The position numbers and the translations under genes are program-made. Below the pieces are notes generated by a model. The model was not told the origin of the DNA. It worked only from the letters and a program-made list of their open reading frames with translations, and ran no database searches. From contig NZ_CAKMMG010000001.1 in assembly GCF_927798115.1 (NCBI RefSeq), positions 1,860,001 to 1,924,000 of the forward strand: DNA of 64,000 bases, in the 5' to 3' direction. Below are positions 31,983 through 40,255 of this stretch, one piece after another (positions within the stretch are counted from its first letter, which is position 1; each line of letters starts with the position of its first letter). The DNA comes from Paenibacillus auburnensis. Its GTDB lineage: Bacteria > Bacillota > Bacilli > Paenibacillales > Paenibacillaceae.

Positions 31983-32777
31983 CTACGCGTTCAGATTTAA
32001 ATTAAGCGTTATCGAGGAAGGTCGACGGGGTTCAAATGTGATTACGTTATCCGTCGAGTAGGCTTCCGGCTCAACCTTGCCCGCGAGCAATCTCTCAATA
32101 TACGCGACGCCTTCCGTTGTTACGCGAGCGTAAGGCTTAGCAACACCCCACGGCGACACATATGGTACAACATCGAAATAGCGTGGAGTGAACTGCTGAT
32201 AAGGGAGCCCATCTCGGCGAATCAACTTACGGGCTCTCAATGTATCACGCAGCACTCTCGGTTTCATGCCGAGCAACTTCGCCACTTGATCGACCGTCAT
32301 CGTCCCATCCGCGTCAATGAACGTATCGAACGCTTCAACCTTTGGCGCCTGGGCTGCGACCTGTGCTTCCGCCAATAACCGGCCGCGTCGTTCCTCCGCT
32401 AACCGTGTTACCGTTTTAAGCAGCAAGTCCGGATCGTCAAGCAGCGCGTCAGTCGCGTACATCCCCGTTTTGCGGATCGACGGAATGACATCGTGAGTGA
32501 TCCAGCGTTTGAATGCGCGTGCTTCCGGTTTGCGACTACCGAGGATAAGCGAGTATAGTCCGGACTCGTTTACCGTCTGTAGCGATTGCACTCCGCCAAG
32601 GGTGTCGGTTGAAGCTACACCCTTTTCGTCATCATCCAACCTACCGAGCGCGTCGCGGTTATTCGCTATTCCCAGTACCGCGCAGACGTCCTTCGCAACG
32701 AACCACGGTTCTCCTTCGACCATTACCGTTCTCACTTCCGCAGACTCATACGTAAACACCTTCGTTAACTGTTCCAT
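31983..32777 (-). CDS. BRO/KilAC phage antirepressor
   Basis: A 264-aa protein. Residues 1-110 are a BRO-N domain (VRTVMVEGEPWFVAKDVCAV; QTVNESGLYSLILGS; FKRWITHDVIPSIRKTG). Residues 150-240 are a KilAC/ANT domain (TVDQVAKLLGMKPRVLRDTL; GVAYIERLLAG). Such antirepressors bind or displace phage repressors and push lysogens to lytic growth. GGAGG lies 6 bases before ATG 32777. The KilAC half resembles the neighbouring 124-aa protein. Confidence 0.88.
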   Translation of the reverse strand: MEQLTKVFTYESAEVRTVMVEGEPWFVAKDVCAVLGIANNRDALGRLDDDEKGVASTDTLGGVQSLQTVNESGLYSLILGSRKPEARAFKRWITHDVIPSIRKTGMYATDALLDDPDLLLKTVTRLAEERRGRLLAEAQVAAQAPKVEAFDTFIDADGTMTVDQVAKLLGMKPRVLRDTLRARKLIRRDGLPYQQFTPRYFDVVPYVSPWGVAKPYARVTTEGVAYIERLLAGKVEPEAYSTDNVITFEPRRPSSITLNLNLNA

Positions 32778-32815
32778 GAGTACCCTCCCTAATGATAATG
32801 GATTTATATAAACGA

Positions 32816-33190
32816 CTAAGCGGCGTAAGGCAGCCTTGTCGGTATTAACTGGTCGGCCATTACTCGTATTTCTCCGTCATCCCCGCGCGCATTCACATCA
32901 GCCCCATCTCGTACTCTCCGTATCAATGCGATTCCGTCCGGCGTAACACCCGTATAACGCACTTTGAACGGCAGATCCGGCGTCTCTGTCACTTCAAACT
33001 CGTGAATAACGAAGTAATGCGGTATGAAACGCTGTAACGGCAGGCCGCGCTTGCGCAGCACCTTACGCCTGTACAGGAACTCGCGCATCGTACGCTCATC
33101 CCAGCCGAGCGCCAGCGCTGTTTGTCCGAGTGTGAACGTCGACTCCCCGAAAGGGCTGGGCGGAAAGATAATATTATTGACCGGACTCAT
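32816..33190 (-). CDS. Stand-alone KilAC-like protein
   Basis: A 124-aa protein that corresponds to the C-terminal domain of the adjacent antirepressor: TLGQTALALGWDERTMREFL, then GLPLQRFIPHYF and GVTPDGIALIRRV. It lacks the BRO-N half. It may have arisen by duplication and could modulate the full-length antirepressor. The two genes lie 38 bases apart in the same operon. Confidence 0.65.
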   Translation of the reverse strand: MSPVNNIIFPPSPFGESTFTLGQTALALGWDERTMREFLYRRKVLRKRGLPLQRFIPHYFVIHEFEVTETPDLPFKVRYTGVTPDGIALIRRVRDGADVNARGDDGEIRVMADQLIPTRLPYAA

Positions 33191-33210
33191 AACCTACATC
33201 CTCACAGCTT

Positions 33211-33504
33211 TTAGTTTAGGGGTTTACTCCAAGGCCCCCCAGGTTCGAAAAGAGATTCACCTTTGCTTTCGAGTATTTTCATAATTTGGGGCATAAGTTC
33301 GGCCGTATCATCGTCGGAATCAATGTACTTATTTAGGTATGGGTGAAAATAAACGAGTGCGCTAACCTCTTGACGATCGTAAGTGTAAAATCTCATACCG
33401 AACATTTCAGTCTCACCCTCAAGGGTGAAGTCGACTATCGCCATGTTTGACCAACTTATAGGACATACTACCTTCGCGTCGTTTACTACTGGTGGTTTTT
33501 TCAT
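33211..33504 (-). CDS. Hypothetical 97-aa protein
   Basis: AAAGGGAGA precedes ATG 33504, so the shorter version is chosen. The protein (SNMAIVDFTLEGETEMFGMR) appears to be a compact alpha/beta fold without known motifs. It ends 20 bases before the KilAC-like gene. Confidence 0.5.
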   Translation of the reverse strand: MKKPPVVNDAKVVCPISWSNMAIVDFTLEGETEMFGMRFYTYDRQEVSALVYFHPYLNKYIDSDDDTAELMPQIMKILESKGESLFEPGGPWSKPLN

Positions 33505-34477
33505 TAAATCGTCTCCCTTTTCGTTTTGATTTTGCTTATAGTTAAAGCGACTCTGTCGCTGTCTACCTACTTCAACGCAGCTCGATACCGTTTCGCACAC
33601 TTTGCGAAAAATAATCTTACGATTGATATAACGCATGCCACTCGCAGAACCTACACTCAGCGGTGAAATATTCCGCCTACTTATATACTCGTAGTCTGCG
33701 AGGTTTCCCGCACCATTACGTAAAAATATCCGCAATGACTTCGACCTCCCGCACCATTTACGGTATTATCTACAGCGGTCGGGTCTGCTGACACACTCTC
33801 CGGATATTAAATATGACGGATGCCGATCGCGGAATGTACACTCGCTATATTAATAAAGTCGCCGTCCTCAAGTGATCCGCACACATACATACGGACAATA
33901 TTTTCACGGATTGGGACAACTACCCTGTCCTTAATATATAAGGACATAGAACTTCGGAATTGGGACAGCCGCTTACTGTATATAGGGACAGAAACTTCGC
34001 GGATTGGGACAGCCCCTTGTACAATAATATAGGTGTCTACGAATTACTCCCGCACCAATGGCGAAAACTTTTTCCGTCGGCGCATCGCCTTACATACACT
34101 TCAATGCACCTCACTAGCTGTTCGCACACTTTCCGCAATAAAAACGGAGAGTCGGCGAAATTAATTGAAACCGTGCGAACAAACGTGCGTATTACTATAC
34201 ATAAGGAACGGACGACCCCACCGCCCGATAAGCGAAGTCGTCCGTAAGTGATCCGCAAGAAGTTGGCGCTTCCTACGTTGTTATCCGAAGAGTAGCGGTC
34301 CACATTGGCGTGTGGCACTTCGGCAAAGCGTTCCGCGTGGCGACTCCTACGTTTGCAACCGCAGGACACGGAAGTAAATCGTATCGGCTGTCAACGCTGT
34401 AACGATGGCGGCCGGTTAAACAGTCTTCTCCACATACGGCGTTGGCGCGCCTCTAAGTTTCATCGAAGTTAGAACGC
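33505..34477. other. Repeat-rich region without convincing genes
   Basis: No frame in about 1 kb has both a ribosome binding site and protein-like composition. The region holds three ATTGGGACA units (33910-34011), a diverged roughly 50-bp duplication (33563-33608 and 34091-34137, sharing TTCGCACACTTT), three CCCGCACCA words (33708, 33753 and 34049) and a repeated AAGTGATCCGCA. This suggests a regulatory RNA, an origin or decayed genes. Confidence 0.45.
33910..34011. repeat. Three ATTGGGACA direct repeats
   Basis: ATTGGGACA occurs at 33910-33918, 33959-33967 and 34003-34011, within longer similar units (CGGATTGGGACA, then AT-rich TATATA or ATATAGG). Spacings are 49 and 44 bp. Further GGGACA/TGTCC words lie between them. 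Confidence 0.6.
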
Positions 34478-34603
34478 TCATCCCAAACGCACACAGCGGA
34501 GCCCGGCGCTAGTATTGAGGCGTACGAGCTCCCCATTCTGCGCTCGGATTAGGATCGCGTGGCGTGTGCGTGTGTACAGCTTTTCTTTACGTGGATAGTA
34601 CAT
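34478..34603 (-). CDS. 41-aa basic peptide
   Basis: GGAGG lies 6 bases before ATG 34603. The product (YYPRKEKLYTRTRHAILIRA, then QNGELVRLNTSAG) is strongly basic. It directly follows the gene ending at 34620. Function unknown; the call rests on the good ribosome binding site and tight spacing. Confidence 0.45.
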   Translation of the reverse strand: MYYPRKEKLYTRTRHAILIRAQNGELVRLNTSAGLRCVRLG

Positions 34604-34619
34604 AGGTAACCTCCGAGTA

Positions 34620-34937
34620 TTAGATTGGCATTTCGTCCGGCAGCATAACGTCCGGCATCACTTTCAGAAGGAAATCCAGCGCAGACATTCCGCTGAGCAT
34701 CCGGAAGATTTCTTTAAGCGGTTTCTTCGATATCAACTGCAGGTCCGGGCCGTCGATGCGGTACAGGCCGTCGGTTTCCGTCGGTTCAACAAGCGCAAGC
34801 CAAGGATTACCCTCGTAGATGTACAGCGCACCATTATCGCGCACGAGAAGCCCGTCGAAATAGTCGTCCGTCCATCCGCTGTCCGGCTCCGCTTCCCACA
34901 GAAGTCTAACCGGTTTAGGCTGATACGGCGTACTCAT
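34620..34937 (-). CDS. Hypothetical phage protein
   Basis: A 105-aa acidic protein (KPVRLLWEAEPDSGWTDDYF; NPWLALVEPTETDGLYRIDG) with no recognised domain. GGAGG lies 9 bases before ATG 34937, so the longer in-frame start is rejected. It overlaps the end of the upstream gene by 23 bases. Confidence 0.55.
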   Translation of the reverse strand: MSTPYQPKPVRLLWEAEPDSGWTDDYFDGLLVRDNGALYIYEGNPWLALVEPTETDGLYRIDGPDLQLISKKPLKEIFRMLSGMSALDFLLKVMPDVMLPDEMPI

Positions 34938-35349
34938 ATACGGTCGCCTCCGTTTCGACTGGCGGAACAATAAATCCGATATCGGAAAGCTGCGAAGCTG
35001 AGAGCGGCGGAGTAATACCTACGTCCGCTAATCCGGATATTCCGGTAATCTTAACGAGAGCGGCGCGGGATATGGCGAGGTTCTGCTTAGTGCGCGGAAG
35101 GTGGACGAAATAGAGTGAGCGGTCAACTGCGCGGAAATACTTAATGCGGTCGGTCGGTACGGTGAAACCGAATTGTTCGAATTGCTCGGTGGTAATGGAA
35201 GTGAAGCCGGTTGTTGCAAACATATCAACGTCAGGGAGAATACCGAAGAAGAAATCGGCGGGTACTGCGATCTGTTCTGATTGGTGCGTTACGACGAAAT
35301 GACGATCGAGGTGAGGGCGGCGGTAAAATGAAACTTCAAACGTGGTCAT
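34915..35349 (-). CDS. Hypothetical phage protein
   Basis: A 144-aa protein without known motifs. Its beta-rich N-terminal half (TTFEVSFYRRPHLDRHFVVT) and the later LADVGITPPLSASQLSDIGF part are not recognised. GGGAGG precedes ATG 35349. It is part of the leftward early operon. Confidence 0.55.
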   Translation of the reverse strand: MTTFEVSFYRRPHLDRHFVVTHQSEQIAVPADFFFGILPDVDMFATTGFTSITTEQFEQFGFTVPTDRIKYFRAVDRSLYFVHLPRTKQNLAISRAALVKITGISGLADVGITPPLSASQLSDIGFIVPPVETEATVYEYAVSA

Positions 35350-35403
35350 AGTGAAACCTCCCGTAATAGCTATTTAGTATTGCGCGGTAATCCGCGACGG
35401 ACG

Positions 35404-35446
35404 GCTCACACGTGAGCTATCCGTTTCAACCGGCCCCGCAGCCGGT
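35404..35446. other. Pair of hairpins in early-operon intergenic region
   Basis: GCTCAC-AC-GTGAGC (35404-35417) and ACCGGC-CCCGCA-GCCGGT (35429-35446) can form two adjacent stem-loops between early genes. Without a U-tract they are more likely processing or stability elements than terminators. Confidence 0.45.
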
Positions 35447-35478
35447 CCAAGACGCATTTGCGTTCATCAGGCGGCTGT

Positions 35479-35661
35479 TTATAGGAATACCTCTTTCACG
35501 AACAAACCGAGTAAAACGACGAAAGATTTAGCGAAGGGCCATAACATTTTCTTGATAGCTGCTCGGCGATTACGGGAAGCAATTCGTCCGGCGGCAGTTG
35601 TGCGGGAAGGGTACGAGGGAACTTCTATAGTAGCGGATGCGATCGTAATTAAATTTGGCAT
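35479..35661 (-). CDS. First gene of leftward early operon, small basic/hydrophobic protein
   Basis: A 60-aa protein with a basic middle (AAGRIASRNRRAAIKKMLW) and a hydrophobic C-terminus (SFVVLLGLFVKEVFL). AGGAGG precedes ATG 35661. It is the first gene after the operator region, the place of Cro, antirepressor or membrane-associated early peptides. It has no helix-turn-helix. Confidence 0.5.
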   Translation of the reverse strand: MPNLITIASATIEVPSYPSRTTAAGRIASRNRRAAIKKMLWPFAKSFVVLLGLFVKEVFL

Positions 35662-35701
35662 TTTTAAAACCTCCTATGGCTTGTCTATATTTTATTACCT
35701 A

Positions 35702-35785
35702 CAGTCGATTAACTATTGTCAGTATATACCTGCAGTCGATAATCGTCAATAGGCTATTCCATATTATGTTTTACTTTTGTATAAT
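35702..35785. promoter_or_regulatory. Divergent genetic switch with two operators
   Basis: Leftward promoter: TTGACG (minus strand, 35744-35749), 17-bp spacer, TATACT (35721-35726). Rightward: TATAAT at 35780-35785 with a weak -35, leading to the XRE gene. Two operator-like boxes CAGTCGATWA lie at 35702-35712 and 35733-35743, 31 bp apart, the second inside the leftward promoter spacer. Repressor binding there would shut off the leftward early operon. Confidence 0.7.
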
Positions 35786-35807
35786 GATATTTAAGAGGTG
35801 AGCCCAC

Positions 35808-36035
35808 GTGGCGTTTAATTTCAAATTAATTAACTTATTAGAAGATAATGATATCTCTAAAAACGCTTTAGCTCGCGAAGCAAAAGTCCGCCCGAACTTA
35901 ATTTATGAGATGTGTGATAACAAAACTAAACGCATTGAATTAGAAACTCTTGAAAAGGTGCTTATAACACTTTCAGGAATGATCGGTAGACACGTTGATG
36001 TGCATGAAGTAATTGAATATAAGTATGGAGAGTAA
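35808..36035 (+). CDS. Small XRE-family repressor (CI/Cro type)
   Basis: A 75-aa protein that is one helix-turn-helix domain: LLEDNDISKNALAREAKVRP, then NLIYEMCDNKTKRI. Single-domain repressors of this kind keep lysogeny in several Bacillus-group phages. The start is GTG 35808, with AAGAGGTGA 6 bases before. It is divergent from the leftward early operon and followed by a strong terminator. Lacking a C-terminal protease domain, it is probably not cleaved by RecA; induction may go through the antirepressor. Confidence 0.85.
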   Translation: MAFNFKLINLLEDNDISKNALAREAKVRPNLIYEMCDNKTKRIELETLEKVLITLSGMIGRHVDVHEVIEYKYGE

Positions 36036-36063
36036 GGACCACATGAGACGTGGTCTTTTTTAT
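36036..36063 (+). terminator. Terminator of the repressor gene
   Basis: GACCAC (36037-36042) pairs with GTGGTC (36050-36055), followed by TTTTTTATTT. Confidence 0.85.
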
Positions 36064-36170
36064 TTGCCTGCAGAAATAAATCTCCAGTAGATTAACTTTT
36101 GTAGAATATCGACTAATTCAAGATCATACGCTATAACCATTAACGGAACATTCCGAAGGAGGTTAAAATC

Positions 36171-36356
36171 ATGATTACGTATGGACTTATCGGTATTATC
36201 TCGATCGGCTCGGTATTGGTTGAAAAGCGCTGCCGTATGGCCGGCAATACGAACGGTGCGTTAGCTGCTCGGCGGTTTGGCCGCATGTTCTTACTCGCTG
36301 CAGGCGGGCTAATTGCGATCGAATATGTGCGCGCGATGCTGGCGCTGCTCGGCTAA
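36171..36356 (+). CDS. Small membrane protein
   Basis: A 61-aa protein with hydrophobic ends (ITYGLIGIISIGSVLV and MFLLAAGGLIAIEYV) and a basic middle. AAGGAGG precedes ATG 36171. It is first in a rightward group with the FtsK-like ATPase; a link between the two is possible but not shown. Confidence 0.6.
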   Translation: MITYGLIGIISIGSVLVEKRCRMAGNTNGALAARRFGRMFLLAAGGLIAIEYVRAMLALLG

Positions 36357-36582
36357 TGGGCGCGACTATTTCGCCTACCCTTCCAGATAACATTCCGAAA
36401 AATTACCGATCGCCGACGAATTAAACCCCTCCCCATTTATACCGATTATTCCTCCGTTTAATATGCGCCAGGCGAACGTTATATCGGAACGCTAAGATTG
36501 CGGTGGCTGCGCGGGATTAGGCTTGTACGCTAGCCTTCCGCCAGCTCGGAAGAACCTTATGTTTTGCAAGGAGGCCTCCATA

Positions 36583-37779
36583 ATGATTGAGATTGGATTT
36601 GGGTTATTGATTGGGTCTGTTGTATCTTTGTTCTCTTCTCTCTCTTTTTCTTTTTCTTTTGATTTAGGTAAATCCTTCCTCTCGGTCTGCAAGAGGCTCG
36701 GGCTGATGGTAACGTACGGGGATGAGGTCGCTCTGCCGTCGATAAATGCACAGTACGCGCATCCCTGGGGCAAGAGGCTACTCGTCGGCTTACCGGTCGG
36801 CCTATCGTCGCAGAAGGTCATCGATCAGAAACAAGCGCTCGCCGAAGCACTCCGCGTTGATCCGAACGACGTAGAAATCCGCTATAATGACGGGCTTATC
36901 ATCGACATATTTACAGCAGAGATGCCGGCCGAAGTCCCGTACAGCCAGCCGCCAGAGCGAGAATCGTACCGTGTGCTTATTGGCATTACCAGGCGTGGGG
37001 AATTGCGCTATTACGACTTTGACGGACCGTATCCGCATTTGCTTATCGGCGGCATCAGCGGCGGAGGCAAGTCAGTTATGCTGCGCGCGATCATTACAAC
37101 GCTGGTTACCGGACCTGCGCCGGATATGTATCTGTGCGATTTAAAAGGCGGAGTTGAGCTCGATATCTTTCGTAAACTGGCGAGCGTTAAGGGCTTTGCG
37201 ACTACGCTGCAGGACGTTCGGACCGTCCTCGCCTCGGTTGAATGCGAGATGTTACGGCGCTACGAAGTAATGGCTGCCAATGGTTCGCAGAAATGGGCCG
37301 GTAAGAAAGCGATATTCGTCGTCGACGAGCTTGCGGACTTTAAAACACGCGCCGGTGATCCGGACAGCAAGCTAAAGGGCGAGATTAAGTCGATACTTAC
37401 GCGCTTATCCGCTAAAGGCCGGGCGGCCGGCGTGCTTATCTTACTAGCTACGCAGCGTCCATCGGCGGATATCATAGACGGTCTGATTAAAACAAATATA
37501 GCCGCGTCGATCTGTTTTCGTACGCGTGACGGTACGCAGAGCCGCATTATCCTCGATAATACAAGCGCGGAAGAGTTACCGGACGTACCAGGGCGCCTTA
37601 TATTTCAGACGGCGTATGATGAGACATTGCAAGCACCATATTTAACGGTGGAAAATGCACGGAAGTTGATCGCGGAATTGCCTATGAAGGAAATTAAGGA
37701 GGCTATACGTTATGTCTCTGACAGTAAACCGGACGCAGGCGAAAGTTTCTCGCTGGATCGAAATTTTATCGAGCTGTGA
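36583..37779 (+). CDS. FtsK/SpoIIIE-like DNA translocase
   Basis: A 398-aa protein. One N-terminal membrane segment rich in Ser/Phe (VVSLFSSLSFSFSF), then an FtsK/SpoIIIE ATPase domain with Walker A GGISGGGKSVM and Walker B AIFVVDELADF, and LLATQRPSADII. Such small FtsK proteins move DNA in plasmids, ICEs (coupling proteins) and some phages. AAGGAGG lies before ATG 36583, so the longer version is rejected. It overlaps the next gene by 68 bases, showing close co-expression. Confidence 0.85.
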   Translation: MIEIGFGLLIGSVVSLFSSLSFSFSFDLGKSFLSVCKRLGLMVTYGDEVALPSINAQYAHPWGKRLLVGLPVGLSSQKVIDQKQALAEALRVDPNDVEIRYNDGLIIDIFTAEMPAEVPYSQPPERESYRVLIGITRRGELRYYDFDGPYPHLLIGGISGGGKSVMLRAIITTLVTGPAPDMYLCDLKGGVELDIFRKLASVKGFATTLQDVRTVLASVECEMLRRYEVMAANGSQKWAGKKAIFVVDELADFKTRAGDPDSKLKGEIKSILTRLSAKGRAAGVLILLATQRPSADIIDGLIKTNIAASICFRTRDGTQSRIILDNTSAEELPDVPGRLIFQTAYDETLQAPYLTVENARKLIAELPMKEIKEAIRYVSDSKPDAGESFSLDRNFIEL

Positions 37780-38320
37780 CCGCTTCGGCTACCTCACTAC
37801 TTCGCAGATACAGCGGCTCCATAACCTCGGTGGCCGGCGTAATACCACGCGCATACTGAACGATATGGGCGAGCTGCTATCGTCATTTCGCGAAGGTGAA
37901 ACGGTGTGGTATTTAAGCGCGAAAGGTCGCAAGGAAATCGGCAGCCAAGTGCAGCGGAGGCGTACCTTACACGTACAGCATGCGATCATTCGAAATGAAG
38001 TATATATCGCATATAGACCAGAACAATGGCGAGAAGAATATAAAATTAAAATGGACGGCAAGGAAATCATAGCGGACGCGCTCTACGGTAGGCCCGGCGG
38101 CTTTACGTTTCTTGAGGTTGATGTGACGCAAGCCATGTCGCAAAACGAACGTAAGATAGCGCTGTACCGTGAGATCCGCGATAGTGGACGCTGGCAGGCT
38201 AAGAACGGAGCGTTCCCGGAGATTCTATACGTTACGGTCAGCGAGTACCGGCGTAAGAGGTTAGCGACGTTATTGGACGGGATGAATGCGCGCGTTCTTA
38301 CTGCGGGGGAATTGCGTTAA
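37712..38320 (+). CDS. Replication-relaxation family protein
   Basis: A 202-aa protein of the Replic_Relax kind: an N-terminal winged helix (ILSSCDRFGYLTTSQIQRLH, then NTTRILNDMGELL) and a C-terminal nuclease-like part (EIIADALYGRPGGFTFLEVD, KIALYREI). Members are found next to FtsK-like genes in plasmids and integrative elements of Firmicutes, where they act in plasmid replication or maintenance. Its start lies inside the FtsK gene. A terminator follows at 38406-38444. Confidence 0.75.
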   Translation: MSLTVNRTQAKVSRWIEILSSCDRFGYLTTSQIQRLHNLGGRRNTTRILNDMGELLSSFREGETVWYLSAKGRKEIGSQVQRRRTLHVQHAIIRNEVYIAYRPEQWREEYKIKMDGKEIIADALYGRPGGFTFLEVDVTQAMSQNERKIALYREIRDSGRWQAKNGAFPEILYVTVSEYRRKRLATLLDGMNARVLTAGELR

Positions 38321-38405
38321 ATTGGGCGTTCTATGGCGTACCCTACCGCTAATACTCGGAAGGATCTAGCGGGGCTAGATCAACCCTAATAGAACAACCA
38401 ATGCA

Positions 38406-38444
38406 CCAGGCCAACCGGTATTACTCCGCAGCCTGGCTTTTTTT
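38406..38444 (+). terminator. Terminator after replication-relaxation gene
   Basis: CCAGGC (38406-38411) pairs with GCCTGG (38431-38436), followed by CTTTTTTTATT. Confidence 0.8.
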
Positions 38445-38540
38445 ATTAAAGCGAGGTGAAAACCAATAATTCTCCATTGCATAAGAATAGTTTAGGCGCA
38501 TATAATACGTACATACGTTCTTGTTACGGAGGGTTCTACG

Positions 38541-38924
38541 ATGAACAACCATATCAACGAGGAAAACGCATTATTACGCGATTACATACTATTTCCGCAG
38601 CTCACATCTGCCGTTCAGCGCAGTATTGACGAGCTTGGTGACGCGCCCAACGTACTCAACCGGGCCTACAGTGCATCCGGCACGTTCCTTCTACGTAAAA
38701 TGACGAACGACCTGGGCGAGAACCGCTTAGCACTTAGCCGCGCTGGTTTACGGATTACCCGCACAGCCGAACTTAATGGATTGATTCACGTTGAATTTAC
38801 GCGTAAAGGTAAATCACAGGCGGAAGTATACGCGATAGCCCGCGAGGTCTTGAGGGATGAAATGCGCGCGAGGATGGCGCAATACATATCGGAGTTTGGC
38901 AAGGTTGTTAGCGGCACCTTATAA
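38541..38924 (+). CDS. Hypothetical protein
   Basis: A 127-aa mainly helical protein (FPQLTSAVQRSIDELGDAPN; SQAEVYAIAREVLRDEMRAR). GGAGG precedes ATG 38541 and TATAAT at about 38501 could be its -10. No domain recognised. Confidence 0.6.
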   Translation: MNNHINEENALLRDYILFPQLTSAVQRSIDELGDAPNVLNRAYSASGTFLLRKMTNDLGENRLALSRAGLRITRTAELNGLIHVEFTRKGKSQAEVYAIAREVLRDEMRARMAQYISEFGKVVSGTL

Positions 38925-39009
38925 TGCAAATAATGCGCGAGTCCACCGGAAGGAACTAGCGCAAATTATGGCGAATATAGACATAATACCTCACGAAAGG
39001 ACAACGCAT

Positions 39010-39204
39010 ATGAGCCGATTTATGAAGCCGCTAACTTCTAACGTTCACTTTTACACTGCGCAAATGGAGCGCCTGCCTATCGTTATATTCATCGGAAACG
39101 AACTCGCCGGCAGCGGACTTATCGAAGAAATTACGGTGGCCTCCGTCAAGGTGCGCGGCGAATACTATATGCGCGCTACCTGTACATTTAAATACGTAAG
39201 CTAG
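39010..39204 (+). CDS. Hypothetical 64-aa protein
   Basis: AAAGGA lies 8 bases before ATG 39010; an upstream in-frame ATG at 38968 is an alternative start. The protein (SNVHFYTAQMERLPIVIFIG; VKVRGEYYMRATCTFKYVS) is beta-rich and unrecognised. It converges on the ligase gene, with 5 bases between the two stops. Confidence 0.5.
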   Translation: MSRFMKPLTSNVHFYTAQMERLPIVIFIGNELAGSGLIEEITVASVKVRGEYYMRATCTFKYVS

Positions 39205-39209
39205 ACGGC

Positions 39210-40073
39210 CTAAACGATAAACTCCGTAAACACAGGGCTCCGCAACATACCCGCGCGAGTCCAATTTCGTATTTTCACGCGTGCTCTAATGCGCGGCTCT
39301 ACGTACACGAAGTCGCTGTCCTCGCCGGTAATCAGCGCCTTACTGACGCCGTAGAACGCCTTCTTATGCGTAGGTGAAGCGCCGAACTCAATCACGCCCG
39401 CCGGCCGCATTTTTCCGCGATTGTCCGGCACAGACGTGAGCCAGCCGAACTCCGCTTTCTTATATCCGCTAAGATAAACGTCGGCATACGTCCAGTTAAT
39501 GATCTTCTGCCACTGAGCGGACCGCCGACCGGTTTCATATACGCTGTCCTTCCGCTTGGCAACAACGCCCTCCATAGCTCGCGCCTGCATTTGCGCAAAT
39601 AACGCTTCGCCGGCGCCTTCAACGTATGGAGTGACGCCGAAGTGAGCGTTAGGTAACGCCAGGCCCGCGAGGATTGCCTTGCGCTCCATTAGCGGCCGAT
39701 TGCGGAGGTCCTCGCCCTTATAGCGCAGGATATCGAATATAACGTATGTGACCGGTAACTCAGCGATAAGCCGGCGTATAGTATCGGATCGCCGCGCCTG
39801 GAACCGCGACATGACGGATTCAAAGTCGACCGCGCCGGTCTGCGGATCAACGCACGCAATTTCGCCGTCTAGCGTAATGTCGTGCGGGAAAGGGACGCTG
39901 ATTTCTGGGTATTGGCGCGTACATTCGTTGTTATGGCGTGTATATAAGTGAACGCTGCTAGCGTCAGGTTGATCGTATAGTAAGCGGTGACCGTCGATCT
40001 TCGGCTCGTAGATATAGCGCGAATCCGAGAACGGGGCCGCCGCAGTTTCGAGTAACATCGGAGAAATATACAC
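39210..40073 (-). CDS. ATP-dependent DNA ligase
   Basis: A 287-aa ligase of the LigD/LigB nucleotidyltransferase kind. Motif I is YEPKIDGHR with the AMP-accepting Lys25; motif III YVIFDILRYKGED; motif IV AMEGVVAKRKD; motif V WQKIINW. A C-terminal OB domain follows (SGYKKAEFGWL). It seals nicks with ATP, which may help phage replication or recombinational integration. The start is GTG 40073 with GAGGTGATTAC before it. It is isolated, on the opposite strand to its neighbours. Confidence 0.9.
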   Translation of the reverse strand: MYISPMLLETAAAPFSDSRYIYEPKIDGHRLLYDQPDASSVHLYTRHNNECTRQYPEISVPFPHDITLDGEIACVDPQTGAVDFESVMSRFQARRSDTIRRLIAELPVTYVIFDILRYKGEDLRNRPLMERKAILAGLALPNAHFGVTPYVEGAGEALFAQMQARAMEGVVAKRKDSVYETGRRSAQWQKIINWTYADVYLSGYKKAEFGWLTSVPDNRGKMRPAGVIEFGASPTHKKAFYGVSKALITGEDSDFVYVEPRIRARVKIRNWTRAGMLRSPVFTEFIV

Positions 40074-40255
40074 GTAATCACCTCACGCTAATTATAGCGC
40101 GTGGCTGGCGTAGATTGGCGCGGTAAGTTATGGAACTCAAAGTATTGAAATTAAGCCGATTGCCGTGACCTGAACATCAATTCATTTGGGCTATAAGTCA
40201 TCTCTTACTTATGTTAAACTAAATTTAGAAATGCTTGGAAGAGAGGACAATCCCA

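Noticed and set aside
33960..34247. 95-aa plus-strand frame
   Set aside because: No ribosome binding site, starts inside direct repeats and runs against the operon.
34037..34369. 110-aa minus-strand frame in the repeat-rich gap
   Set aside because: Arg/Ser/Cys-rich composition and no ribosome binding site; it crosses non-coding repeats.
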